Shown piece after piece: positions 33,075-43,592 of a stretch of 64,000 nt of DNA; position 1 is the stretch's first letter, and each line of letters starts with the position of its first letter. Location of the stretch: assembly GCF_000699445.3 (NCBI RefSeq), contig NC_067195.1, forward strand, positions 64,104,591 through 64,168,590, given 5' to 3'. The stretch comes from Schistosoma haematobium. Taxonomy: Eukaryota; Platyhelminthes; Trematoda; Strigeidida; Schistosomatidae. A program made the position numbers and the translations under genes. The notes under the pieces are model-generated. The model did not search any database. It was not told where the DNA came from and worked only from the letters and a program-made list of their open reading frames with translations.

Positions 33075-33268
33075 TTAAAACATTGTATCCATTTCGGCAA
33101 CCAAGTGTGTATCGGGACTTAGTAACTAAGTAGATAATTCGGTGGCGTTTAAGGTGAACGGTACATGGCTTTAGTACTGGAGTGCACATTAACTCTAGGA
33201 TGCAGATATGTTCAGGAAAAGAGTCTTAAAGAAAACGAAACCCATATCCTGGATTCCACTGCTAGTCA
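33075..33268 (+). repeat. Family B (SM-alpha-like), 5' two thirds
   Basis: tRNA-like part (GGACTTAGTAACTAAGTAGA, AATTCGGTGGCG), then ATGCAGATATGTTCAGG and a degraded ribozyme (stem II and core lost; AACGAAAC kept) and CCTGGATTCCACTGCTAG. The tail is missing. Useful because it shows the 5' part of the family in undisturbed order. Confidence 0.75.
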
Positions 33269-34807
33269 CCTTTCAAATTTAAATTATATGATTTTTAAAA
33301 AAAATCTTGTTCATAGTACATATAAATATTAAATACATAGTTTCCTAAATTAAATTGTTTAGGCCAGAAACCATTGTGTTATTTAAAGCAAAGAACATAC
33401 TGATTATGTGCATAGAAAAATCTGGAATATCTTGCCAAAGGAGTCAATATTACTTGACATTTATCGTACACTGCATAAATGAAGTGTTTAATGAATAGCT
33501 TCAAAAAATAAATATAAACCATCCTGTTTTAGCAGTGTAATCTCTCTCCAAATCAAAATGAAGTTGTGTTATAAACTAAACAGATTGTTAGACGGGTATC
33601 ATTTTTAAACTTATTTTTAGTAAACAGCACTATAGAAAAGTATTTATAGGAAAATTATTCAAATACGCTATTCATATAGCCTATTAAATTAATAAGGTAG
33701 CATTTATGATACGATTTCTTTTACTCTATTTTCACTGAATTTATACACCATTATGAAATGAAGCTTACTATAGTTTATAGATCACAGGAAATCAAATGTG
33801 TCAAGCAAGTTCAGTACTAATAGTTATTCTTTTGTTACCAAATCGTTTACTCATTTATGAAAAAAAAGGCTACAACATACGGGTAAACGTAATATACCTA
33901 ATAATCTTAATTTGAATAAAATTGATGATTAATCAGTAAAATTTCAACAACTGACTCACATTTTGTTGCTAATAATGATAAAAAAAACCCTTTAGTTATG
34001 AAATCTTGAGTACCATATAGCCTCATCTTAAATTATTATGAAATTAAATTAGAATCTGAAAAAAACCGCTTATAAGTTACCACTAATAATGATGGTTATC
34101 ATAGTAATCAAAAGTAAAAGAAAAGAAAACTAATTAAATATAAGGTAGATTATTTACTGTGAAGTTCACTTTGTAACATTTGTATAAATCGCTATTTCTT
34201 TTTTCTCCCAAGAAGAAGAAGAATATGTATGTATATATTCTAAGAAACCGATTGAACTATATTCAATATGTATTTTTACATAATCATAATCCGTACAAAA
34301 GTCTCCATATATGTGTATATGGTACATTTATCTGCCCTGGATAAATACAATTTTCTATACTGTAAAATTCATCACGAATTATTAAAGATAAATAGAACTA
34401 GTTTATAATACCAAAAAAAAAGTATTTTGTTATTTAAAGTTATACAATAAAATAAATCATAATAAATGTTTATAAACACCAAAACAACTGATAGGCAAAT
34501 AATGAATAACTTATTGGCTTAAGTACAAGGAGAAAGCAAGTATTGTTTAGTTCTTTCTTTCTTTAAATCTGTTTCTAGGCTCTGACATTTAACGAATACC
34601 ATTTTACCATCAATGAATTTCCCTTCTTTTTTTTTAAAAAAAAATCATATAAAGAAATGTAATATTTTGGAAGGTAAATAAATGTTGGATCAGCACTTTG
34701 GCAAATTTTCACTACATAGTGGTTAATAAATGAAAAACAATTTTTAGAGCAGGTATTAACAGAAATTTCAAATCTTAAATATAGAAAATATCATAAAAGA
34801 TTATATA
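33269..34807. other. AT-rich stretch, nothing recognised
   Basis: No feature supported. Confidence 0.4.
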
Positions 34808-34945
34808 ACTCTTCATGGAGCCCCTCTGGGGCTACTACCGGTCCCAAGACAGGATAAAGGAGAAGGGTTAGGAATGGGGTTAGTGACCCCATCCTGTAGA
34901 AAACCAAATCGATAAAAAACGCTAACCAGAAGATTTTGTGAAAGT
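34808..34945 (+). mobile_element. Detached RTE 5' leader fragment
   Basis: GGGGCTACTACCGGTCCCAA, GGATAAAGGAGAAGGGTTAG, GTGACCCCATCCTGTAGAAA and CGCTAACCAG match the 44.56 kb RTE leader. No endonuclease follows. Confidence 0.75.
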
Positions 34946-35351
34946 AAAGATGAAGTTGTTTCATGAAATAGTGAAATATAAGTGATGTATTCATATTATG
35001 ACTTTTTTGAGTAGTGTAAATCTTCTTCTGTAATAAAACAGAAGTTTGAATACTATTTTACTTTTTATCATTGTGAAATGAGTGGTTAGTTAAAAGTAGT
35101 CAAATTATTAATCATTCCACAATCATTGTGTGCAAACATGTCAGTTATGTTTCTGATAAGCCTTCAATCAATTACAGTACGTTATGTGTCCAATAAAGTT
35201 GATGTTAATAGTATGTTTCAGCCAGAAGACACAAAAAAGTGTGTAAATAGAAATGATGTAAAAAGTTAAATTATTTGATCTAATTTAAATTCTATTGTCC
35301 AAACACACAATCTATAATCAGCTTTAGATGAATAGGTTATTTTATTACACA
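34946..35351. other. AT-rich stretch between two RTE pieces
   Basis: No RTE-like sequence and no other feature recognised. Confidence 0.4.
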
Positions 35352-35590
35352 AAGAAGTGAAGTTTAACCTCCGTAAGGATCGATCGTGTACAGACCAAAT
35401 CGCAACTCTATGGGTCATTGTGGAACAATCAATTGAATGGAATTCACTCTACATCAGCTTCATTGACTACAAAAAAGCATTTGATAGCCACGACAGGACA
35501 ACACCATGGAAACTTCTTCGATACTACGGCGTGCCTCAGAAGATAGTCAATATCATATGGAATTCATATGATGGATTAAACTATATCCGT
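35352..35590 (+). pseudogene. RTE-clade RT fragment, palm region
   Basis: Encodes FNLRKDRSCTDQIATLWVIV, then ISFIDYKKAFDSHDRTTPWK and RYYGVPQKIVNIIWNSYDGL, the RT segment that holds the first catalytic aspartate (FIDYKKAFD). Both ends are truncated and no tail is present. Frame is open across the fragment. Confidence 0.85.
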
Positions 35591-35774
35591 TTCATTACTA
35601 AAATCTCTGTTAACGGAACATCACTGTTAAACGTTTCTGTCTAGAATTTTAATGATTCTTTTCAAAACTAGTCAGTCAAATTACTGTCTTTTGAGAATGC
35701 TGTGAATAAGAGTGACGATCACAAATAATTATTATTCATTTGCGGAACTATTTTTGCGATTAAATTACCTATTT

Positions 35775-36218
35775 ACTTACTTACGCCCATTACTCTCAAT
35801 GGAGTATGGACCGCCGACCACCATTCTCCAACACACACTGTCCTCGGCCTTCCTTTCTACCTCTATCCAATGGTTGTTCATTCTTCTCATGTCTATCTCC
35901 ATTTCTCGGAGTAGTGTATTCATTGGTCTTCCTCTCCTCCTTTGGCCTTCAGGATTTCAAGTGAGGGCTTGCCTTGTGACACAGTTGATTACTTTCTTCA
36001 ATGTGTGTCCTATCCACTTCCAGTGCTTCTTTCTGATTTCTTGAACCGCTGGGATCTGATTTGTTCTCTCCTACAGTAGGTTGTTGCTGATAATGTCTGG
36101 CCAACGGATCCGAAGTACTTTGCTTAGACAACTGTTAATAAAAACTTGTATTTTCTGGATGATGGATTTCGTAGTCAGCCCCACACTGTATGGGGCGGAA
36201 ACTTGGAGAACTACGATC
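35775..36218 (-). mobile_element. RTE 3' copy with inverted 5' segment
   Basis: Minus strand: tail TAAGTAAGTAAATAG at about 35775, then RTE 3' sequence up to TTTCGTAGT (36169-36175). Instead of continuing with TCTCCAAGTTTCCGCC, the sequence switches after a 10-nt filler to the plus strand: CTGTATGGGGCGGAAACTTG to AACTACGA (36187-36216), the directly adjacent RTE segment ([10 protein letters not shown]). Inverted 5' piece with a 7-nt overlap is the signature of twin priming. Confidence 0.85.
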
Positions 36219-36977
36219 TCTCAAGATTATACACTTAGATTATTGAAATAAGCAATTTATAATAACACATTCTGTAATGTATTGACAACTGAGAAATGAT
36301 TTAAAATTCATGTGAACTGCATAGAAAATATCAACCCATTATGAAAATCACCATCATCTCCAAAGGATAATGGTATAACCATTAATGACTAGTTTTGAAA
36401 TGGATTTCCTCAAGTCCCAGTCCCAAAACTATGTATACCAAGAAATCAACTGAGTTCAAACTAAGTGTAACTCAATGATGAAATCTCTACAAACTTAATT
36501 TATTTTTCAAAATTACATCAGATAACAAATAATATTCTTTAACATTGATCAAAAGCATTGTTATCTTACAGACATAACTCTTAATCAATTTGTACTAGTA
36601 ACCATGTTTATTTAGAGGTAATTACTTTCAAGTTTTTATGACTGTAGATATTATTTATGTAAAGTTAATAAATTAGAAAGAGAAATTCTAATAAGATAAT
36701 ATTACTTTTCAATGTACTTGTACCATTTAGCCTCCCAACTAAACATTGAAACATTCGATATTTATTAAAGAAATCTATTTGGAACAAGCTGTACATAAAT
36801 TGATGTATAAGTTTACATTTATTCAGAATTTATGAAATATCAGAAAAGATTTGTTAAATTTAAATGACAATAATAATTTCTGAATGAATACTTTAAAGAG
36901 ATACTAGATTAATGTATACGTAGTATGATATATAACAAGTAAATCTAAGTAAATATATTTTAAACTAAACACACTTT
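36219..36977. other. AT-rich stretch, nothing recognised
   Basis: No feature supported. Confidence 0.4.
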
Positions 36978-37112
36978 GAACCCCACCTGGAGCTCCTTTG
37001 AAGCTACTACCGGTTCCAAGCTCGGATAAAGGAGAAGGGTTAGGCATGTGGTTAGCGACCCTATCCCATAAAAAACTAACTTGCTAAAAATCGTTAACAA
37101 AAAAAATTCATC
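36978..37112 (+). mobile_element. Detached RTE 5' leader fragment
   Basis: CCCACCTGGAGCTCC, GCTACTACCGGTTCCAAGCT, GGATAAAGGAGAAGGGTTAG and GCGACCCTATCCCATAAAAA match the RTE leader at 44.56 kb. Nothing of the ORF follows. Confidence 0.75.
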
Positions 37113-38289
37113 CAACCACATTGTGAAGTTTGGTTAAAATAACGGATAATCTAATTGACTGTAAAAGTTACGCAAACGAAACACTGAAAACCAACTAGTA
37201 AAGCTGATTATACTAGAATATGCTACGATGTGGAGATTCAGAAAGACTGATGGTATATAATTTTTTACTTAAATCAGTTTTTATTTTAAAAATGATTGTA
37301 CATTTTAACTATTTTAAAGTGACAAAGCAAATATATTATTGAAGATTTAGATAAATGTTGCTAGTATTTTAGCTGACTGAATATTATTTAATGTCTCATA
37401 CGTTTAGGTTTAGTTGCAATTAGCTCTGTTATATATATTGCAAGCAATGTCTATTTACGAGACCATGGAGACTGTTTGAACTTTAGGATGGGGATTCTGG
37501 AGGTATTTCGATCTCTTAGCTGGATGTTATAAATTTGAAGCTTTCATTATCTTTCTGGACAAGATCAATAGTGCATATTTCAATAAAGAAGTGATCTGAT
37601 AGAACTTGTCTACAACTGAATGACCTATAATATGATTGACTGCTGTCCATAACTTCATTGATGTTATTGTATATTGACAACTACGGATGTTAGTTGAACT
37701 GATAAAACGTCGCAATATGAGATAAAGGAAGGACTAAGAGTGTTGTATATTTTTGAGGAGTTTGGTATTTAGGTGATGGATCAGTTAGTCAATTTCATTT
37801 ATCAACTAATAAGAAAAAGGCAAAGCAACCCTAGTCTCAGAAATCATGTAAGGGATAAAAAGAATTTTAAAAACAACGATTAACAACATCAACTAAATGC
37901 GAGATCAACAGAACAATTATGAATTAGTTGCAGAGAAATTGCTATAAATCACTTCACATTAAAATATGTCCCAGTTATTTTGTCTAAGAAGATAATGAAA
38001 ACTTCAAGATTGAACCATCAAGCTCAAAGAAAAACTACACTTTCGAAATTATTTGTTACATCTGATTTATCCTGGTATTTAGAATTAAATGAGTTTACAA
38101 TCAAGCCGTATCACTTTAATCCCTGATTATGTAAAATGTATAAGGTTGTTAGCGTTCTAAATAAATCTATATCTCTAATCACAAATGATTAACTAAGTAC
38201 ATCGTTTAGAGCAGAATAGTCATAAGATATGAAGAGAATAATACAATTAAAAGAATATGAATAAATATGATAAAAAGATTATTACTTGA
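37113..38289. other. AT-rich stretch, nothing recognised
   Basis: No feature supported. Confidence 0.4.
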
Positions 38290-38435
38290 GATGGTGGAGA
38301 TTTGTAGCTCAGGTAGATGAGTTTGATAGAGTTTAGTTCTCTGAAGTTTGTGCAGATAATGTTGTTCAGAAGGGCAATGAAAGCTTTACGACCAAACTGT
38401 CCAGCTCAGAAAACAAAACTCTATCAAAAGATTAT
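38290..38435 (+). repeat. Family C hairpin repeat, diverged
   Basis: GAGATGGTGGAGATTTGTAG, TGAAGTTTGTGCAGATAATG, TTGTTCAGAAGGGCAATGAA and CCAGCTCAGAAAACAAAACT match the copies at 9.4 and 55.0 kb. The central palindrome is eroded on one side. Confidence 0.7.
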
Positions 38436-38460
38436 TATTTATTAAGGTTTTGTTATATTT

Positions 38461-38884
38461 TAGTGGCCCGTGTGAATGTTTGTTATCGCCCATCCTCGTA
38501 TGTAATCATCGACTTTAATCGCGTTAGTCAATAATGGAATTAAATAAGTCAAATAACGAGAATGGACTTTTGAATATATATGTTTTGTATATAAAGCGAA
38601 CGGAATAGAGAGAAGAGAAACGACGCGCAGTGGAGATGGCTGGTAAGCCAACTCCCATTTAACCAAGCGTTAATGAATATTTATAGTTGCACAAAAGTAA
38701 GTTACAGACATGTGATGAGTAATGGGATAAGAAATGTACACACACTTACGCTCATATAAAAACAGTGAAGATTGATAAGCGAATAAATAACAAGGTCAAA
38801 GTATGACTGAAGTAGGATGAATAGAATGGGCTGTCTGAATGCCAGAATAAGGTATATGGGCTTAACATATTAACCGACACTACA
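38461..38884 (-). mobile_element. Family E solo-LTR-like unit, 6-bp duplication
   Basis: Flanked by ATATTT on both sides (38455-38460, 38885-38890). Minus strand starts TGTAGTGTCGGTTAATATG, contains a TATA-like CTATAAATATTC and a GC-richer block (CTCCACTGCGCGTCGTTTC), and ends CACGGGCCACTA. 424 bp. Starts and ends align with the units at 6.29 and 19.44 kb. No protein-coding part. Confidence 0.6.
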
Positions 38885-39109
38885 ATATTTATTCCTAATC
38901 CTACGAATGCATTTAAAACACAATATAAAACGTTCAGTTGTTCAATTTCTGTACAATAAAATACATATAATCAAAATGATCAAGGATGATCATGTATAAC
39001 TATGAATATTTTAACACTTGAATAATTAAATAATTAACGATTATCTAAGTAATATATTTGGATTAGTGCTTGTTATTATGTCATGTTTATGTTGTGTTCT
39101 CATATTTTT

Positions 39110-39258
39110 TCATGCGCACTGCTGAGGAGTCCCACAATAGGACGAAACGGCCGTCCAGTGCTTCCAAGTTTTCCATGGTGGTCTAGCTTCAATTGACTCA
39201 TGATCTCAACTGTTGAAATTACTACAATCTCTACAAAACCCCTTCTGATAAAATTAAA
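39110..39258 (+). repeat. Family A SINE, 5'-truncated
   Basis: Begins just upstream of the ribozyme (CATGCGCACTG) and runs through an intact tail to CCCCTTCTGATAA. Sequence is close to the family consensus as judged from the other copies here, suggesting a young insertion. Confidence 0.9.
39116..39161 (+). ncRNA. Hammerhead ribozyme, family A, fully intact
   Basis: Stem I GCACTG (39116-39121) with CAGTGC (39156-39161), six perfect pairs; core CTGAGGA (39122-39128); stem II GTCC/GGAC with loop CACAATA; GAA (39144-39146); minimal stem III ACGG/CCGT (39147-39154); C17 at 39155, with cleavage predicted after it. The very short, nearly loop-free stem III matches what is known of schistosome hammerheads. 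N7 is G rather than U, a tolerated position. This is the best ribozyme in the window. Confidence 0.85.
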
Positions 39259-39544
39259 TAAATAACCAAACAAAGAAAATAAACAATAACAACAAAAATA
39301 TGTTGTGATACAAAATTGTTTATATTTGACAATTTAAGATTGAGAAATAAGAGATGGAAGTTAAATACTCTTTCAAAGATGATCTTTATATTCATCTATT
39401 AGATTAGTATTTACATTATTAATTTGTAAGACTAGGCTTTATCAAATAAATCCTTTTCAATTATTAGAGGTAAACACAGATAGTGAATGAATGATTTACG
39501 TTCTTAAGTTATTTTTATTCATATGATCTTCGTATGATTTATTA

Positions 39545-39768
39545 ATTGAATTCATAAGTCAAATGAAGTTAAACCATCATGGAAAACCTGAAAGTACTTG
39601 ACGGCCGTTTCATCCTAGTATGGGACTCCTCAGTAGTGCGCATCCACGATCTCGCCCCGCGAGATCCGAACTCAGGACCTATTGGTCTCGTGTGCGAACG
39701 CTTAACCTTTAGACCACTGAGCCGGCATTCAACGATGTTAATGTTTAACTTCAACCAATCCACGAATG
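39545..39768 (-). repeat. Family A SINE, good copy
   Basis: Minus strand: A-box region GGCTCAGTGG, B-box-like GAGTTCGGATCTC, ribozyme with intact CTGAGGA and GAAACGGCCGTC but a mismatch next to the core in stem I (GCACTA against AAGTAC) and a G-U pair in stem II, then a shortened tail. It lies 290 bp from the plus-strand copy at 39.11 kb, tails facing each other. Confidence 0.85.
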
Positions 39769-39954
39769 ATTATTATTGTTTTTGCTTAACATTACTATTA
39801 ATCTCCTGAACACATAATTAATTGACCTAATAGTAATCTCATTTTATTCCTTCTTATTAAATTCATATAATTTTATACACGACATAGTTTTTTACTTAAT
39901 GTTTGATCGACTTTGTAATTGCACTATTATTTCCTTCTCAAACAATTACTGGCG

Positions 39955-40500
39955 CCAGTTACCTGAAGTGGGACATAGGCCGACGACTATATTTATTCAA
40001 ACAACTCTTTTCTGGGCCCTCCTTTTCAGTTACTGCCAAGTGATATTCATTATTTGGACGCCTGCCTCTGATTCCCGCTTAAATGTATTTTTGGTCGGAC
40101 TTTTTTCCTCTAGGCTTCACCATTTCAGGTTAGAACTTGCCATGTGATGCAGCATAACGATTTTCATACCTCTAAGATCTTTTCCTAATTTCTTCTTTAC
40201 ATGTAAGCTGGTTTGTTCTCTGCCATAGTAGGTTGTTACTGATGGTATACGACCAAGGCATCTGAAATATCTTGCTGAGATAGATATTTATTAATACCTC
40301 TATCTTCATGATGATTGTAGCAGTTCACCAAATTTCAGCTCAATACAAGAGGACTGTGTCAACGTTTGTATTGAAAATTATGGCTTTGATGTCGGGTGGC
40401 AATTATTTTTATTTTGAGATGTTCTTTGATTGTAAGAATCCTGCCGTTATTTTGCCTATCTTTGCCTTTGCATCTGCATTAGATTCCTTTCGTATATTAG
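39955..40500 (-). pseudogene. RTE-clade 3' fragment, strongly diverged
   Basis: On the minus strand the landmarks of the RTE 3' part survive in order: GCCAGTTACCTGAAGTGGGA (3' end), TTTGTTCTCTGCCATAGTAG, TGTATTGAAAATTATGGCTT, TTGATTGTAAGAATCCTGCC and CTTTGCATCTGCATTAGA. No open frame remains. Confidence 0.75.
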
Positions 40501-41573
40501 TGGTACTCTACTTTACGACCCATATTGGTATTAAAATTTCACTAAACATATAAACTTATTAATGTTAACATTTCATGTTGGTCATTCCAGCATTAGCAAT
40601 TTTCTTTTGTATTACAAATAAACCTGAATTCATATATTTTGATCTTAACTGGTGTATTTTGCCTCTAACCAGACTACTTTATGGATTATTAATATGCATA
40701 TATAATTGTAGAACCTAGAGAGAATTAATCGTAACGAATATTATACACTCGTATATCTGTGTTTAAATGTGATAGGATTGTTCAGCGAGTCATTATAAAA
40801 TCCTGATAACTTAAGAATACATTTTACTCACCAAATGATGTAGAATCGAATTCAGAGTTTACAAATCCCACTGTAACTAGGGTACCATGAAGTCGCTAAA
40901 CTTGAATTTCTTCTTTCCGATTTTTTACTTGAAAATCATTTTCTATATAACATGACCATCATTCTTTTTTTATAGATTAGTGTGTGTCTTATTCCTGATC
41001 TAACCAAATTCATTAATTTTCTCACTTGAATCTTGAGAAAAAAATGATTCAAATCTAAACACAATTAGGTAAACAACTACTATTTACTATACTACTAATT
41101 CATTATGATATCATACTGAATATACAAAACAGTTTTCTGAGTATTTCAGCTTGGTAACAAGAAATTAAATCTCTTTACTTTGAGTTGTTTTCAAAGCAAA
41201 TAAGTTAAAATTCACAAACATTAAAGTAAAAATAAAAACAAAATCGGTATAACTTCAAATTCTCATAAATGTGCATATTATTTCAATATGTATATGTATT
41301 ATACAAATGCTTAAATAGATATAAATAAGTAAACATACATAAAATATCACTGATAAATCGTTATTTGTATTTATAATCATTTTAAAGGAGAAATTAAAAT
41401 TTTATGGATGAGATACGTTTCGATTAGTTCACTCTGTTACAAATTAGACGTTGTTAATTCATTTTTTTAAAACCTGCCGCTTAACTTAAGTTGATATTTT
41501 TATGTAACTACTTTATTTAAACAAAGTTAGATACTTTCTGTCTTAACTTTAAAAGCGAAATTCATTAAATATT
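40501..41573. other. AT-rich stretch, nothing recognised
   Basis: No feature supported. Confidence 0.4.
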
Positions 41574-41673
41574 TCACTGGTTGAAATCATGAGTCAATTG
41601 AAGCTAGACCACCATGGAAAACCTGGAAGCACTGGACGGCCGTTTAGTCCTGGTATGGGCTCCTCAGCAGTGA
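41574..41673 (-). repeat. Family A SINE, 5'-truncated
   Basis: Minus strand from CACTGCTGAGGAGCCC to the tail. Core CTGAGGA kept but GAAAC is TAAAC, so the essential G12 is lost. Confidence 0.85.
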
Positions 41674-41884
41674 AACAATGTAAAAAATATACTAAAACAC
41701 ATTAAATCTTTTCTTTCGTTGTTGTTGTTGATAGTAACATTGTTGTCAAAAAAATTGTTACCGATAAACTCATCTTATATTTTTCATGGTTCAGCACATA
41801 CCAAAGCGTTTAAAGCATTACATAACACTTGTTTTAAAATGTTTATCATTTCTAATGGCTTAATAACACAATAGCTGAATAGAG

Positions 41885-41945
41885 TAAAGACGGATAGTGG
41901 ATAGCGGTGGAATCCAGGACGCGCGTTTCGTCTTATTTTGGTATC
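41885..41945 (-). repeat. Family B ribozyme segment, left part of split composite
   Basis: GGATAGTGGATAGCGGTGGA and CCAGGACGCGCGTTTCGTCT are the minus-strand ribozyme segment (core decayed to TAACGAT; GACGAAACGCGCGTC kept). Its tail partner is at 42336-42475 in plus orientation. Confidence 0.7.
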
Positions 41946-42335
41946 GTTATCTTTGATTATTGTTGAGGTGATCCAGAAAATTGCTTGCAAAAGACAAGCA
42001 AGCATCAGGAAACACAAAGAAGCGTTTCGTCCAATCAGCGTCCACTTAGACTCTTGGCCAGAAATATCAAGGAAGCGAAACGTCATATGCAGAGGCTCTG
42101 ATTGGTTGGCTGCTACACTGCTACTATGTTTAGTAGCATTCCAGAATCTTCTAGCGACCCAAGGACATTTAAAATATTATAAAGACTCTATATTTTCTGT
42201 ATTAGAATGAGCCTTGGAGTAAACTACTTCTCGCATACTTTGAGTCTTCTCTCTCGTTTTCAGGTCGCTGTATAGTTCTAGCTTGGGGGGTTACAGAATA
42301 GCTTAGGAGACGAATATAGCGTTTCAAACCCGCAA
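41946..42335 (+). repeat. Family F promoter-like repeat between two family B parts
   Basis: Two opposed CCAAT-type boxes (GTCCAATCAGCG and TGATTGGTTGGC), then GCTACTATGTTTAGTAGC, TTCCAGAATCTTC, CCCAAGG, TATA-like ATATTATAAAGACTC and CTCTCTCGTTTTCAGG. Order and sequence repeat the 19.2-19.44 kb segment in opposite orientation. Looks like an LTR or element promoter. The 90-codon frame through it is not convincing as protein. Confidence 0.5.
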
Positions 42336-42475
42336 GACTTATCAATTATTATACTTGTGAATTAAGATAATATCGAAACAATACGCACAGTATGCATATA
42401 TTACCAATAAGAGACTGATCAATTGCAGTCTTAAACATCAATGGGAAGATTCATGTAGACAATAGCTAATGAATT
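42336..42475 (+). repeat. Family B tail, right part of split composite
   Basis: CTTGTGAATTAAGATAATAT, CACAGTATGCATATATTACC, AAGAGACTGATCAATTGCAG and the terminal AATGAATTT. Confidence 0.75.
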
Positions 42476-42679
42476 TATTATTGTTATTATTTTTCATGAA
42501 GTGTGTGCATTTAAATTGGTATATATTATGTTTCAATAAGAGAAATGTCTTGTTTTAATAATTATTTTGAAGATCTTAAGTTCTCACTTGTTATCATTTA
42601 ATATGGATAATTATGATAGTAATATTGAATACTTAATTGTCTAAATAACTGCACAAACTTTCTTTTTTACATTATAAAC

Positions 42680-42817
42680 AAAGATGAATCAAGGTTAGCA
42701 GTGGAATAATGCTTGTGAGTTAAGGCAATATGCATAGTATGTACATATGCCAATAACAGACTGATCAAGTGCAGTGCTAAATATCAACTGGGAAGATTCA
42801 AGTAAACAATACCACGT
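42680..42817 (+). repeat. Family B, short inverted composite
   Basis: A scrap of minus-strand ribozyme flank (GGTTAGCAGTGGAA) is joined to a plus-strand tail (GCTTGTGAGTTAAGGCAATA to AACAATACCACG). The hammerhead is gone. Confidence 0.7.
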
Positions 42818-43154
42818 ATATATTTATTTTCAACACTATTTATAACCATTATAACCATTACATGAGGTTTTTGGTCAATTAAAATATAATTCAATTTATA
42901 TTCTAGTAATGATATTAGTTGTTATAAAATAGTATTGTCATTAAGAATCCTAAAGTTGTTTTGATGGTTATATTCTTAATTGCTGGATTTAATAAATAAG
43001 TATTAGATCGAATTTCAGGTTATACATTTGTGAAAAACAACAGTATTATGTATTAGTATTTGAAAATTACACTGAATAAACTCCTTATTCTAAAATCACC
43101 AGTTTTTTTCCCTTTTTCTTGTATAAAATGTTTGAATCTTTACATAGATGTATA
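42818..43154. other. AT-rich stretch, nothing recognised
   Basis: No feature supported. Confidence 0.4.
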
Positions 43155-43460
43155 GGACTGCAATTGATCGGTCACTTGATGGCATATGTGCATCGTGTGT
43201 GCATTGACTCGATATTGCCTTCATTCACAATCATTATAGGCAAAAAAAGGGATAGTGGTTAACATTCAATCCAGCAAGCGCGTTTCGTCCTATATAAAAC
43301 TCGTCGACTGAATGTGTTTCCTCTGAGGCGATGTCCACTCTACGACTCGAACTCACTACTGTTTGTTTCGAACACCATCGAGTCACCCACGTACTTACTG
43401 ATTTCAGATAGTCACTAGCTTGTGCAACGAGGTAAGATTTAACCCATTTTTGTATTGGTT
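43155..43460 (-). repeat. Family B, near complete copy
   Basis: Minus strand: tRNA-like part with AGTTCGAGTCG-type B box, ribozyme (core bases 3 and 4 swapped to TC; GACGAAACGCGC kept; stem I still pairs), then the GGGATAGTGG/CCTTTTTTTGCC linker and tail. The linker (CTATCCCTTTTTTTGCC) is shared with the 50.9 kb copy, marking a subfamily. Confidence 0.8.
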
Positions 43461-43499
43461 ATTTGAGTTTTTCTCTTGATGTTCAAAAATGCAACTGAG

Positions 43500-43592
43500 T
43501 GCGTTACATTCAGCTAACGAATCTTAAATAGGACGAAACACGCGTCCTGGATCCCACTGCTAGCCTTCATCTATCAATGCTTATAATCACTA
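43500..43592 (+). repeat. Family B ribozyme segment
   Basis: CATTCAGCTAACGAATC, GGACGAAACACGCGTCCTGG, CCCACTGCTAGCC. G5 of the core is changed to A. Tail-less and opposed to the preceding minus copy, so the pair resembles the other head-to-head loci. Confidence 0.75.

Noticed and set aside
33541..33770. Search for a spliced leader RNA gene or other known small RNA
   Set aside because: No matching leader sequence, Sm site with flanking stems or snRNA motif was seen here or elsewhere in the window.
41938..42210. 90-codon plus-strand open frame
   Set aside because: It starts inside a family B ribozyme segment and runs through the promoter-like family F repeat.
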